From positions 4,647,097 through 4,711,096 of the forward strand of contig NZ_LS999839.1 in NCBI RefSeq assembly GCF_900564155.1: a stretch of 64,000 bases of DNA, read 5' to 3'. The DNA is from Pedobacter schmidteae (GTDB taxonomy: Bacteria; Bacteroidota; Bacteroidia; Sphingobacteriales; Sphingobacteriaceae). This document shows, piece by piece, positions 8,048 to 16,747 of this stretch (position 1 is its first letter; the number at the start of each line of letters is the position of its first letter). Both the position numbers and the translations under genes were made by a program. The notes beneath the pieces are model-generated. The model was not told where the DNA came from. It worked only from the letters and a program-made list of their open reading frames with translations, and made no database searches.

Positions 8048-8860
8048 TTATTGCGCTGGTAATGACCTGTTTATTCTTACATGGTTGTTAAACATAGCAT
8101 GAATGTAGTCTTTAGGTATGGCGACTGTTTCCCTGTTTACATACCCGATCAGTTCCATTATGTCAAAGAAGAAGTTTGCCTGTGCATCAGAGAGCAAAAC
8201 ATCATCAGGGATAGTCAGGATTGTATGTTTTATAAGGTAAACTTGTAAGTGTAAACAGAACTCTACCAGTAATTTCTTCACTCGTACTGTTGGCTTGCGT
8301 GGTCTTAACTCTGCTGTAGCTTTTAACCTGTCCGAAGCTATTGGGGTGTCAGAATTAAAGTCATCACCAAACAAGTTGAACAGTATCTTCTCCCCAAACA
8401 TATTAGGTAGTTGCCTTGATTCTACCGCATTGTATATCTGTTCACACATCCATTTTGCTATTGCGGTGTCTTTAACGGCCACGCTTCCTGTAACAGGCTT
8501 GGCGACCAGTTGAAAGTGCTGATTAGGTTTTGATTCCTTATAAGCCAACAGAAACTTTGCAACCTCCTTTGAAGTAATGTCATCCTCATAATTCTGCCAG
8601 TACGCATCATACCTTACCCTTATCTGTTCGTTCTTCTGTAAGATCAGGTATAGCAATTCTTCATAGTGGCCTGGTATATCATAAGTAGTTACAGCTTGTT
8701 TCAGACCTTCTGAGAGGCGCAAATAATCTGCCTCCCTCATGTAATCCACGTAAACAGGAACCCCTCCTGCCTGTTGTGCGAGCGTTATATCGTCATCGGT
8801 GATGTTGGGTATATACTCTTTAATTCTATTAAAGTCAGGGTTGAGTGTGGTTTCGTACAT
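8048..8860 (-). CDS. hypothetical protein of the integrated element
   Basis: This 270-aa, mainly helical, soluble protein has an acidic N-terminal half and a basic patch, LRPRKPTVRVKKLL, near residue 185. No catalytic or metal-binding motif is seen. It lies 77 bp downstream of the integrase stop in the same orientation, with a hairpin between them at 8874-8897. In many Bacteroidota elements the gene behind the integrase encodes an accessory recombination or replication protein, but this sequence gives no direct sign of that role. Confidence 0.6.
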   Translation of the reverse strand: MYETTLNPDFNRIKEYIPNITDDDITLAQQAGGVPVYVDYMREADYLRLSEGLKQAVTTYDIPGHYEELLYLILQKNEQIRVRYDAYWQNYEDDITSKEVAKFLLAYKESKPNQHFQLVAKPVTGSVAVKDTAIAKWMCEQIYNAVESRQLPNMFGEKILFNLFGDDFNSDTPIASDRLKATAELRPRKPTVRVKKLLVEFCLHLQVYLIKHTILTIPDDVLLSDAQANFFFDIMELIGYVNRETVAIPKDYIHAMFNNHVRINRSLPAQ

Positions 8861-8873
8861 GGCTATCTGTTTA

Positions 8874-8897
8874 AGCGGAGCAGTTACCCACTCCGCT
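8874..8897 (-). terminator. hairpin between integrase and next gene
   Basis: A perfect 7-bp stem (agcggag at 8874-8880, ctccgct at 8891-8897) lies 40 bp past the integrase stop. It lacks a T-run, so it may only weaken read-through. Confidence 0.35.
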
Positions 8898-8937
8898 GTA
8901 AAGATATTAACTGGTATGATGTTTTCAAGTACGTATA

Positions 8938-10212
8938 TCAGATATCGTCCAATCGTAACTCATATGGAGCCACAACCTTACTGGCTTGCAGATATATCTC
9001 GGTAGTTACTATACTGCTATGATTAGCCCTCTCCCGTATGCTTTGGTGGTCTACACCTGCATCAAACTGATTGGTTATAGACGTATGTTTTTGCTCGTAC
9101 AACGTCCTTCCTGCAAATTGTGGGTAGGCTTTTCTAAATCTCCGCATCCATGTGCCAAGGTCTTCATAGCTAAGGGGCTTACCAGGCTTTAATCTATTAT
9201 AACCACCGAATAAGTACATCTCATTTGTGATAACAACGTCCTTCCTCACAGTTTTACTATATATAATATCGATTAACTCCGTAGCCTTTGCAGAAATGAT
9301 TACAGTTCTTACCGTATCGTTCTTCTTATTGACAACACGTAGTCTATTCCGTTTAAGATCAATATGCTGTGTCTTTATCAAGACCTGTTCCGATAGTCGG
9401 ATATTGTTCTCGTAAAGTAGCAGTGCTGCTAAGTATAGCGATGTGTACCGTAGCTTCTCTTTATGTTCGAGTACATTATAGAACTCATTGAGTAACTGAT
9501 GAGAGAGTACTTTAAACCGCTTAGCCTGCTTGGCTTCGTTCAGCTTCTTTAACTTCTTAAGATGATTTCGGATTGGTAACTCATTATAGTCAATCAGCCA
9601 CCCATAGAACTGAGTTATGTATTGATAGTGTTGGTTGACAGATGCGTTACACAAAGGTTTTGTATTAATGCCGCCCTCGTTATTAAGCAAGGCTATCCTG
9701 TATCTGAGCCAAAACTCTGCTGACAGGTCAGCTAAAGTATATTTTCGCTGTGGCTCTAGATCGAAGTAACGAAGTAATTTATTATGGTACTGTCCGTAAT
9801 TACTTAATGCACGTTGCTCTATAGTCCCTTCCATCTTCTGTAGTGTTTTATAGGCATAAAATGCTTCAATGGTAGCCCTGACAGTGTTCTTCATGGTAAC
9901 TGCACCTACGTTTGGTATTGCATGTAATTCATGGACGATAATCTCAATATCCTGTTTGTACAGTTCCGCTAACTGTGATTCGATATACGCCTTCTTATCC
10001 TTATAGTCCTGTGGAAGCGCATTGAAGAACTCAATAGCTCTACTTTTAACGCTTCCGTTGCCATAGTACTTCTTTTGACAGGTGTACTTGTAGTCAAGGT
10101 AATACTTTTGCTCCTTCGAGTCTTTGCTTGGTACAGACAGGTAGATTTCTACCCCATTATGATTCTTTAAAAGGTACTTAATTGATTTTGTTAGTGATCT
10201 TGTGATCTTCAT
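8938..10212 (-). CDS. tyrosine recombinase / integrase
   Basis: The protein is 424 aa from the ATG at 10212; the open frame runs further to a TTG at 10269. The N-terminal ~100 residues are an arm-type binding region, and about 115-225 form a SAM-like core-binding domain ending in FYGWLIDYNELPI. The catalytic half contains the first Arg in NNIRLSEQ (R272), the beta-hairpin Lys in NKKNDTVR, KHTSITNQ (H376) for box II, RANHSS (H398) and the nucleophile in TTEIYL (Y407). Box II lacks the usual second Arg three residues after the His, a variation I associate with the phage-integrase-SAM-like recombinases of Bacteroidota. It would excise and integrate the element. Its place at the border to core genes fits that role. 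Confidence 0.9.
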   Translation of the reverse strand: MKITRSLTKSIKYLLKNHNGVEIYLSVPSKDSKEQKYYLDYKYTCQKKYYGNGSVKSRAIEFFNALPQDYKDKKAYIESQLAELYKQDIEIIVHELHAIPNVGAVTMKNTVRATIEAFYAYKTLQKMEGTIEQRALSNYGQYHNKLLRYFDLEPQRKYTLADLSAEFWLRYRIALLNNEGGINTKPLCNASVNQHYQYITQFYGWLIDYNELPIRNHLKKLKKLNEAKQAKRFKVLSHQLLNEFYNVLEHKEKLRYTSLYLAALLLYENNIRLSEQVLIKTQHIDLKRNRLRVVNKKNDTVRTVIISAKATELIDIIYSKTVRKDVVITNEMYLFGGYNRLKPGKPLSYEDLGTWMRRFRKAYPQFAGRTLYEQKHTSITNQFDAGVDHQSIRERANHSSIVTTEIYLQASKVVAPYELRLDDI

Positions 10213-10267
10213 TAGACAGTAGTCTGTCTCATCCCTGAAGTCATCCCTATCATGCCTATTTGAGAGC

Positions 10268-10295
10268 AAAAACCGCCTCTAGAACTTAAAAGGCG
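10268..10295 (-). terminator. possible terminator at the element/core junction
   Basis: On the minus strand a 5-bp GC-rich stem (10274-10278 with 10291-10295) is followed by a T-run. It could end transcription of the gene at 10432-11337 before it reaches the integrase. The stem is short, so the call is weak. Confidence 0.35.
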
Positions 10296-10431
10296 CAGCT
10301 CCCGTTCATACAGGTTTATATTTGGTTAGAATAGAGGAGAGCTTGGATGAGTCGCCTCTTTCTTTTTTTATAGGGGTTTTATAACCTAATAATCAATCAT
10401 ACACTTGCTCATTTGATTCGGTTCAGTAACA

Positions 10432-11337
10432 TCAATAGCGATATTCAATCTTAACTACATCATCAAAACTGCTTACCCGATGGTGCTTTGTAATATTCGT
10501 ATATTCCTGATTAGTTTCAATTACAACAGTCTGATTGTCGCCCCAGTATGCTTTTATAGGTAGGTTGGCCCCTTCTGCGCAATAAATACTCCCGCTTCCA
10601 CCGCGCAGACTAATGCTGACATCTGTTAAAGCATTTTTGCCGCTACCATTGGTTTGCACACGCACAAATCGATTCCCATCGGGCGAACGGATCTCAGACA
10701 ATAAACCATTTCTGTAATTCATTTCAGTAAACACTTCGGGTGTAAGTATTTCGGTTGTTTCCTCTATAGATAGTGTTGTGGCATTACCAACATTTGGTGG
10801 TGGAGGCTGAACCTGAACGACAACCTGTTTTGTTAATGAATGTCCCAGGCCCGGAATCGCCGGATTTAGGTTTGCCGCTGCAGTAAAATCATCAATTAAA
10901 GCTTTCAATTGCGCAATAAGCGCAGGCGCTTCAACCTCACCTTCATAAACCCGAAGCAGGTCTTGTACTTTGAAAAACTCCTCACTACGCTTAATCTTTC
11001 CATTTGAAACAATAATTGCGACTTCATTTCGCAAGTCTTCAAAAATATCTATATCAAAACCGGTTTCTTTTTTAATAAACTGCGCAAAATTCACATCTAC
11101 ACGACTTCTTAAACGCATCAAATAACCGCGAAGACATTGTTGCAGTACATCAAGTTTTTGCTCTTGAAAGTCCTGTTCGGTTCGTTGCTGTTCCCTCAGG
11201 TAATGTTCGGCAGCAGGATCCCATTGGTCAAACACCATACTTCCGGTATAATGCTCCAAATGATAGTTTAATGTAGCAAGTAGCAGTGTTCTGTACTTTT
11301 TCAGTTCAGTTTTTTTTTCGTCGGAGGTCAATTTCAA
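10432..11337 (-). CDS. hypothetical protein, helical N-terminus and beta C-terminus
   Basis: The frame gives 301 aa from a TTG at 11337. A stop lies five codons upstream, and the first internal ATG would remove 33 conserved-looking helical residues, so the TTG start is preferred. Residues ~1-170 are helical and charged. A proline linker (QPPPPN, near 179) leads to a beta-rich C-terminal domain of ~110 residues with SPDGNRFVRV and AYWGDNQTVVIETN. There is no signal peptide or membrane helix, and I do not recognise a family. It is the first gene outside the integrated element and could be core or part of the junction. Confidence 0.6.
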   Translation of the reverse strand: MKLTSDEKKTELKKYRTLLLATLNYHLEHYTGSMVFDQWDPAAEHYLREQQRTEQDFQEQKLDVLQQCLRGYLMRLRSRVDVNFAQFIKKETGFDIDIFEDLRNEVAIIVSNGKIKRSEEFFKVQDLLRVYEGEVEAPALIAQLKALIDDFTAAANLNPAIPGLGHSLTKQVVVQVQPPPPNVGNATTLSIEETTEILTPEVFTEMNYRNGLLSEIRSPDGNRFVRVQTNGSGKNALTDVSISLRGGSGSIYCAEGANLPIKAYWGDNQTVVIETNQEYTNITKHHRVSSFDDVVKIEYRY

Positions 11338-11618
11338 TGCTATTAAGTTTTCTTACGACTTGTGTTCGATGACTCAATATAGTAAACAGTTTGAAAAGCA
11401 TCAAATTCAGCTTAAAAGCGGTCCGATTTTGGGCCCTATAGCGCTGCCTTAGTTCTATCCTATATTGTTCGGACCTGATTCGTCTATTGTTCGGAAAAAT
11501 GCAACTGGTAGTAGTCTCCTGGCAAAACCAATCCAAATACGTCAGCGATGTCGCTAATCGTCGTGCTTTCAACCTCGTAAAACTCCAAAAAAATCCAAAA
11601 TAAGGTGCAGAAATTACC

Positions 11619-12254
11619 CTAGCCTTGTTCCTTAGCCTTAACCAAAGCACCCAAAAAGGTTTCCGGAGCCTGCGCACCCGATACGGCCAATTTCTGATTA
11701 AAGATAAAAAACGGAACACCTGTAATCCCCAAATCCTGCGCCGTTTTCTCGTCATATCTTACTTCATCAGTAAAATCATCACTCTTCAACATCACTTCCA
11801 CTTCCAGTCCGTTTAATCCACTGTCTTTTCCAATTTGCAATAAAACTTCATGATCTGCTATATTCTTGCCATCAGTAAAATGTGCTTTGAACAGATTTTC
11901 CTCCAACACATCCCCTAACCCTTGTTGTTTGGCCATTTGAATAAGACGGTGTGCATCAAAAGAATTGGCAATTACCGATTGCTCAAAATTAAATGTCAGG
12001 CCCACTTCGGCAGCGGTTTGGGTAACCTGTTTGTGTGTTTCTACCGACCATTCTCTGCTGCGTCCATAACGCTCGGCCAGATAATCGTAAGCATTTTTAT
12101 CAGGTGCTGTAGTCGCATTCGGGTCCAGCTCAAAGCTATGCCACTCTACCTCTACTTCATCTTTATGTTCAAATTGTGCCAGGGCCATTTCAAACTTTCT
12201 TTTGCCTATATAGCAAAACGGACACCTTACATCCGACCAAATATCTACCTTCAT
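11619..12254 (-). CDS. DsbA-family oxidoreductase, FrnE-like
   Basis: This 211-aa cytoplasmic protein has the DSBA-like thioredoxin fold. It opens with VDIWSDVRCPFCYIGKRKF, whose CPFC is the redox-active pair. A helical insertion domain follows (about 60-150), then TGVPFFIFN, the cis-Pro strand near residue 180. Length and motifs fit the FrnE / 2-hydroxychromene-2-carboxylate isomerase-like group, which is thought to act in thiol-disulfide exchange under stress. Its ATG overlaps the stop codon of galM (TAATG), so translation is probably coupled to it. There is no signal peptide, unlike periplasmic DsbA. The substrate is unknown. Confidence 0.85.
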   Translation of the reverse strand: MKVDIWSDVRCPFCYIGKRKFEMALAQFEHKDEVEVEWHSFELDPNATTAPDKNAYDYLAERYGRSREWSVETHKQVTQTAAEVGLTFNFEQSVIANSFDAHRLIQMAKQQGLGDVLEENLFKAHFTDGKNIADHEVLLQIGKDSGLNGLEVEVMLKSDDFTDEVRYDEKTAQDLGITGVPFFIFNQKLAVSGAQAPETFLGALVKAKEQG

Positions 12255-13291
12255 TAGTTATGTTCTATTTTATAAACCGTTGTTTGCTTATAGCTTTCGC
12301 CTGGCCTCAATACCGTATTTGGAAAAGCCGGAATATTAATTGCATTGGGGTGATGCTGGGTTTCTACACAAAATCCTTCAAAAGGATGGTAATCATGTCC
12401 ACCTTTCCCTTCTTTTACATTGAGGTATTTGGAAGTATAAAAATGTGCAACAGGTTCCGTAGTGTAAACAGACAGTTTTAAGCCGCTTTGGGCCTCGCTC
12501 GTTTCCGATGCCAGGGTAAATTCGCCATAAGGCTTATCCAGCACATAAGTCTGATCATATCCTTCTTCCGGATCCCAATCCTGCCCGATTACCTTATCAC
12601 CCAAAAAATCGTGAATGGTACCTTCAACAGGGATCAATTTTCCAGTAACCACATAATTGTCGTCCTGCTCCAGGTAATGGCTTGCTGGCATGCGATGGAT
12701 ATGACCAGCTACTGAACCGCCCTTAGGGGCCAGGTTAAAATAGCTATGATGCGTAAGGTTAACAGCAGTCGGCGCGTCAGTAGAAGCTTTGAAATCCAAA
12801 ATCAGCTCATTATCATCCGTTAATTTAAAAGTAAGCTGAACAGTTAGTTGTCCGGGAAATTGCTCATCCCCATCCGGACTTACGTATTGCAAGGTAACAC
12901 TAGGATCTATTGTCGACAACACGTCCCACATTTTCCTGTCAAAGCCTTCATCACCACCATGCAAACAATCGCCTCCTTTAGCTTGCGAAAGCTGGTAACT
13001 CTTTCCATCGATACTAAACCTGCCATTTTTTATGCGGTTGGCATAACGACCTATTACTGCTCCAAAAAAAGGATAATCATTCAAATATTCCTCGCCAGTA
13101 TATTGATCTATATCGTCAAAACCCAATACAATGTCCTGCTTATCACCGTTTTTATTGGTTACAATAAACTTATTTAAAATTGCACCATAATTGTATATTT
13201 TAACATAAGTTCCATGAGTATTGGTCAGTTCTATGGCCAAAACTTCTTTTTCATCAATAAATTTTCCGGTCTTTATCAGGTTGGTCTTCAT
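12254..13291 (-). CDS. galM: aldose 1-epimerase (mutarotase)
   Basis: The protein interconverts the alpha and beta anomers of galactose and other aldoses before the kinase acts. It is 345 aa from the ATG at 13291; an in-frame ATG at 13342 would add 17 residues that do not look like the family N-terminus. Family motifs are clear: GRYANRIKNGRF, GGDCLHGG, the LTHHSYFNL block with the catalytic His, and FEGFCVETQHHPNAIN with the catalytic Glu near the C-terminus. It has no signal peptide, so it acts in the cytoplasm. The gene is divergent from galK with a short shared promoter region (13292-13431) and is followed without a gap by the DsbA-like gene. Together galM and galK form the start of galactose use; galT and galE are not in the window. 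Confidence 0.93.
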   Translation of the reverse strand: MKTNLIKTGKFIDEKEVLAIELTNTHGTYVKIYNYGAILNKFIVTNKNGDKQDIVLGFDDIDQYTGEEYLNDYPFFGAVIGRYANRIKNGRFSIDGKSYQLSQAKGGDCLHGGDEGFDRKMWDVLSTIDPSVTLQYVSPDGDEQFPGQLTVQLTFKLTDDNELILDFKASTDAPTAVNLTHHSYFNLAPKGGSVAGHIHRMPASHYLEQDDNYVVTGKLIPVEGTIHDFLGDKVIGQDWDPEEGYDQTYVLDKPYGEFTLASETSEAQSGLKLSVYTTEPVAHFYTSKYLNVKEGKGGHDYHPFEGFCVETQHHPNAINIPAFPNTVLRPGESYKQTTVYKIEHN

Positions 13292-13431
13292 CAAGGGTAA
13301 TTTCTTATTTTTTTTCAGGTATGCAAACTCATGATCGCCCATAAATTGTATCTTAGGAGCATCGGTTTGAAAATCGATAACAATACTATCAATACTTTAA
13401 CTTAAAACAAAACCAAACTTAAAATATTACA

Positions 13432-14583
13432 ATGAAAGCGGAATTAATTAGTAAGTTCTTAGAAAGATACGGGCATGAGCCAACAGCAAATTATTTTACC
13501 CCTGGTCGTGTAAACCTTATTGGAGAACATATTGATTATAATGGCGGACTGGTAATGCCATGTGCCGTAACCCTGGGCACCTGGCTAAGCATAGCGCCCA
13601 ACAACGATAATGTAATCAGATTTAAAAGTTTAAATTTCCCGGAAGAACAGGAGTTTGAATTACAATCCAGCTATACCAAAACCGGACCTGAATGGTACAA
13701 CTATCCATTAGGAGTGTTCCACGAAATTTTAAAAAAACATAAGCTTCCAACGGGTTTAGATCTTTTGTTTTTTGGGAATATTCCTATTGGCTCGGGCTTA
13801 TCCTCGTCGGCTTCTATTGAAGTAGCGATGGCCTATGCCTTGAACAACTATTTTAACCTGGGCTACGAGAAAATAGAAATCCCTTTGCTGGCACAAAAAG
13901 TTGAAAATGAGTTTATTGGTGTAAACTGTGGTATTATGGATCAGTTTGCGGTTGCTTTTGGCGAAACGAACAAAGCCATTGTTTTGAACTGTGATACCAT
14001 TAAACATAAAATTGTAGACTGCAATCTGGGCGATTATTCGCTCGCGATTATCAATACCAATAAACCCCGCAAACTGGCCGAATCAAAATACAATGAGCGT
14101 GTGGCTGAGTGCCAGACTGCCCTGAAAGAACTGAACCAGGAAATTAAACTAAATAATTTGTGCGAGCTAAATGCAGAAAAATTTGCATTGCACAGTCACC
14201 TCATTACCGATCCTGTTGTATTGAAACGGGCCACGCACGTAATTAAGGAAAATGACCGTGTAAACCTGGCTGCAAAGGCATTAAACGAAGGGAACCTGAC
14301 AGAGTTTGGCCGTTTAATGTATGCGTCGCATCAATCTTTAAAGGATTTATACGAAGTTACCGGTGCAGAACTGGATGCAGTTGTAGATTTTTGTGCAGAC
14401 TACGAACATGTAATTGGGGCACGTATGACTGGCGCCGGCTTTGGCGGCTGTGCCATTGCATTACTAAAAAAAGGTCAGGAAGAAGATTTTGCTAAAAAAC
14501 TGACCGATTTTTATGTTGCCCGCATTGGATACCCGGCAGCCATTTACATTAGTGAAATTGGCAATGGCGCTTCGGCAATTTAA
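13432..14583 (+). CDS. galK: galactokinase
   Basis: The enzyme phosphorylates alpha-D-galactose at C1 with ATP (Leloir pathway). At 383 aa it has the usual size for the family. It shows the three GHMP-kinase motifs: the substrate-binding PGRVNLIGEHIDYNGG at residues 24-39, the ATP loop PIGSGLSSSAS near 118, and MTGAGFGGCAIAL near 335. The catalytic Asp lies in CGIMDQFAVAFG. It is cytoplasmic. The gene faces away from galM and is followed 15 bp later by an RNA methyltransferase gene, which may ride on the same transcript. Confidence 0.95.
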   Translation: MKAELISKFLERYGHEPTANYFTPGRVNLIGEHIDYNGGLVMPCAVTLGTWLSIAPNNDNVIRFKSLNFPEEQEFELQSSYTKTGPEWYNYPLGVFHEILKKHKLPTGLDLLFFGNIPIGSGLSSSASIEVAMAYALNNYFNLGYEKIEIPLLAQKVENEFIGVNCGIMDQFAVAFGETNKAIVLNCDTIKHKIVDCNLGDYSLAIINTNKPRKLAESKYNERVAECQTALKELNQEIKLNNLCELNAEKFALHSHLITDPVVLKRATHVIKENDRVNLAAKALNEGNLTEFGRLMYASHQSLKDLYEVTGAELDAVVDFCADYEHVIGARMTGAGFGGCAIALLKKGQEEDFAKKLTDFYVARIGYPAAIYISEIGNGASAI

Positions 14584-14598
14584 TTTTATTTTTGCGCC

Positions 14599-15129
14599 AT
14601 GCAGAAATTAAAATTAGATGACCTTAACCGGGTAAGTGTTGATGAATTTAAAGAACAGGAAAAACTTCCGGTAATTGTAGTGCTTGATAATGTGCGAAGC
14701 ATGCACAATATTGGTTCTGTCTTTAGAACTGCAGATGGCTTTTCAATTGCCGGGGTTTACCTATGTGGCATTACAGCCCAGCCACCGCACCGGGAAATTG
14801 AAAAAACAGCACTAGGCGCCACCCAATCGGTAAACTGGCAACATTTTGAGACTACGCTTGATGCCGTGGCTGCATTAAAAGCTGAGGGTTATGAAATCAT
14901 AGCCATTGAACAGGCTGCCGGCAGTACCATGCTCAATACTTATCAGCCGGATTCCAGTAAAAAATTTGCTTTGATTTTCGGAAATGAGGTAAACGGTGTA
15001 GCCGACGAAGTAATGGCTCAAATTGATGAATGTATTGAAATACCTCAGTTTGGCACCAAGCACTCCTTTAATATCACCATCTCGGCAGGTATTGTGCTTT
15101 GGGATTTTTTTGCTAAATTAAGATTGTAA
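14599..15129 (+). CDS. TrmH/SpoU-family RNA 2'-O-methyltransferase
   Basis: This 176-aa protein is a SPOUT-class methyltransferase that transfers a methyl group from SAM to a ribose 2'-OH in tRNA or rRNA. The motifs are VLDNVRSMHNIGSVFRTAD (motif 1, with the catalytic Arg), ALIFGNEVNGV (motif 2) and FGTKHSFNITISAGIVLWD (motif 3), which together build the knotted SAM site. It is a short form made of the catalytic domain alone, without the N-terminal RNA-binding domain of RlmB, so the exact target base cannot be read from the sequence. It lies 15 bp after galK and ends at a strong terminator at 15143-15172. Confidence 0.9.
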   Translation: MQKLKLDDLNRVSVDEFKEQEKLPVIVVLDNVRSMHNIGSVFRTADGFSIAGVYLCGITAQPPHREIEKTALGATQSVNWQHFETTLDAVAALKAEGYEIIAIEQAAGSTMLNTYQPDSSKKFALIFGNEVNGVADEVMAQIDECIEIPQFGTKHSFNITISAGIVLWDFFAKLRL

Positions 15130-15142
15130 AACCTATTTTTTT

Positions 15143-15172
15143 AATGCCCTGGTAAATGAATACCAGGGCATT
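15143..15172. terminator. bidirectional rho-independent terminator
   Basis: A perfect 12-bp inverted repeat (aatgccctggta at 15143-15154, complement at 15161-15172) with a 6-nt loop lies between two convergent genes. A T-run precedes it on the plus strand and an A/T-rich run follows it. Confidence 0.85.
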
Positions 15173-15184
15173 ATTATATAAAAT

Positions 15185-15796
15185 TTAAAATTTTACCCTC
15201 AACCCTATTCCCAGCTGAAAAATATCATCCAATCTCAGCGCCGACATATTTTGCAGGTAATTAATCAGGTAAAAATCGTTGGTATTGGCTTCTATATAAA
15301 ATCCCATCGCCCGGACTCCGCCATTTTTTAAGGCCTTTGGCGGTTTTACTTCCAACTCCGAACTAAAGGAAAGATGAGGTCTTATGGCTTCCGACCAATA
15401 ATAGTAATCTCCAGGATACTGCCCGGAAGGGAAAAACAAACTAAGATCTTTATGAAAAGTATAACTGGCAAAAAAACCAGGGTTGAAAGGATATAGTTTT
15501 CCCCATTCCTTTAAGTGTATTTGCCAGGGTTTATAGGCCAGTTTTACAGTCGTTATATGCAACTCGCCACCCTTACTTTCGGGCACATATCCATAATGAA
15601 AAGACAAGTTCCCCCTTTTATTACCAAATATTTCGTAGCCCGCTCCCACACTTAAATACCCTATACTTCCTGCATACTGCACAATTGCGTCGTCAGGAAT
15701 TAAAAACTTCAGCTTCTGTGCATTTACCTTCAAACCGCCCAGCATCAGCAACAATAAAAAAACTACATTAAATGATTTAAAATGGTACACGCTCAA
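15185..15796 (-). CDS. secreted or outer-membrane hypothetical protein
   Basis: This 203-aa protein starts with a non-ATG codon (TTG at 15796 or GTG two codons on). A signal peptide ends at about VNAQ (residue ~26). The mature part is rich in aromatic and alternating polar/apolar strands (GYLSVGAGYEIFG, LSFHYGYVPES) and ends in FQLGIGLRVKF, a terminal beta-strand with final Phe as in outer-membrane barrels. Its start overlaps the end of the metallophosphoesterase gene by 20 bp, so the two are translationally coupled. Function unknown; a small outer-membrane protein is the best guess. Confidence 0.7.
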   Translation of the reverse strand: MSVYHFKSFNVVFLLLLMLGGLKVNAQKLKFLIPDDAIVQYAGSIGYLSVGAGYEIFGNKRGNLSFHYGYVPESKGGELHITTVKLAYKPWQIHLKEWGKLYPFNPGFFASYTFHKDLSLFFPSGQYPGDYYYWSEAIRPHLSFSSELEVKPPKALKNGGVRAMGFYIEANTNDFYLINYLQNMSALRLDDIFQLGIGLRVKF

Positions 15797-16571
15797 AACT
15801 CAATTTATTATTTACAATTTGTATAACTAAAAATTCTCTGTTGCCAACAGAACTGGTCACAATGTATGGGATCCCCGAATTGTCAGGATAAAAGACCTCA
15901 AAATTATGGGTATGTGCGTTTAACGAAGCAAGAAAGCCTGGTGTCGATGCAAAACTAGTCATGTAATCAGCTCTTAACTTTTCGTCGAAGTCAGGAGAGT
16001 TTACCGGAATATGCGACATCGCCACATATCCTGTAACACCCGGTGTAGGTTTCAACTGCTCTTTTAACCACGGAATATTAGGTATTTGCCCATTAAATCC
16101 ATATTCCCGGCTATTGGTATCATGGCCAATAAACTTTATACCTCCATAAACAAAGGAGTAGTTCAGTTCGCCAAACATATTTCTAAAGCTTTCCCTACCC
16201 CGTCCGGTTTCATCGTGATTTCCAATAACCGCAACATAGGGCCTGTCCAGATCCTCTAGTGTTCTTGAAATCCATAACATCTCTTTAAGCACACCAAATT
16301 CGGTAATGTCGCCAGCCAGTATCACAAAGTCAACTCCATCAATTGCGTTTATGGCTTTACAAAGTTCAACCGTCTCATCACGCGACTTCTGTGGATCGCC
16401 GGTTAAAACAAACTTTATAGTATCGTCGTTTGCTCCATTACCTAAACGTTTTAAGTTATTGGCATTTACATCTTTTAATGACAGCCGATCGAAGGTTTGA
16501 TTGGGGCTAAACTCAAAATGATTACAACTGACTAAGATTATACCGATTAAAAAAAGGAAGAATGTTCTCAT
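15777..16571 (-). CDS. metallophosphoesterase lipoprotein
   Basis: This 264-aa protein has a lipoprotein signal (ILVSC, lipidated Cys16). It then carries the calcineurin-like metallophosphoesterase motifs in order: TGDPQKSRD, FVILAGDITEFG, VIGNHDETGRGR, MSHIPVNSPDF and LNAHTHNFEV. These Asp, Asn and His residues bind two metal ions. It would hydrolyse phosphomonoesters or diesters on the periplasmic or outer-membrane side; the substrate is not evident. Its 3' end overlaps the start of a small outer-membrane-like gene, suggesting that the two act together at the envelope. The start ATG gives a good signal peptide. Confidence 0.88.
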   Translation of the reverse strand: MRTFFLFLIGIILVSCNHFEFSPNQTFDRLSLKDVNANNLKRLGNGANDDTIKFVLTGDPQKSRDETVELCKAINAIDGVDFVILAGDITEFGVLKEMLWISRTLEDLDRPYVAVIGNHDETGRGRESFRNMFGELNYSFVYGGIKFIGHDTNSREYGFNGQIPNIPWLKEQLKPTPGVTGYVAMSHIPVNSPDFDEKLRADYMTSFASTPGFLASLNAHTHNFEVFYPDNSGIPYIVTSSVGNREFLVIQIVNNKLSFERVPF

Positions 16572-16693
16572 ATACCAACAAAGAACATATTTATAAAAAA
16601 GAAGTTTGTCAGCCTTAATTCACACTTATATATTTTGACTTTCAGCAAACAATAGTCAAACAATTCTCTAATGATACTAAGCTGCCGGATTCA

Positions 16694-16725
16694 TAAAAAA
16701 AGCCCTGATAAAATTTACCAGGGCT
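16694..16725 (-). terminator. rho-independent terminator of the gltBD operon
   Basis: On the minus strand a 12-bp stem with one mismatch (arms 16701-16712 and 16714-16725) is followed by six T. It lies just beyond the gltD stop and shares the GCCCTG stem core with the terminators at 15143 and 24334. Confidence 0.85.
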
Positions 16726-16747
16726 CTCTGTTTGTTATATCGTATAC

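Larger units (their letters stand above)
1..10300. mobile_element. integrated accessory element with defence cargo (bounds approximate)
   Basis: All genes from 93 to 10212 lie on the minus strand, and most have no recognisable housekeeping function. The one nearest the core genome (8938-10212) is a tyrosine recombinase, which is the usual position at the end of an integrative element. Further in are a helicase-like protein, several small unknown proteins, and at the far end a putAbiC-type protein and a TIR protein, both from antiphage families. Beyond 10.4 kb ordinary metabolic genes begin. The right boundary is placed between the integrase start and the gene that ends at 10432. No attachment repeat or tRNA was found there, and the left boundary is probably outside the window. 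No relaxase or conjugation gene is visible, so the element is more likely mobilisable or satellite-like than self-conjugative. That reading is an inference. Confidence 0.5.

Noticed and set aside
10270..10431. tRNA gene as attachment site at the element/core junction
   Set aside because: No T-arm, anticodon arm or CCA-like end was found on either strand in the gap.
11306..11755. 149-codon minus-strand frame rich in Arg and Trp
   Set aside because: It overlaps the C-terminal part of the DsbA-like gene in another frame and the following short gap. The composition is that of a shadow frame.
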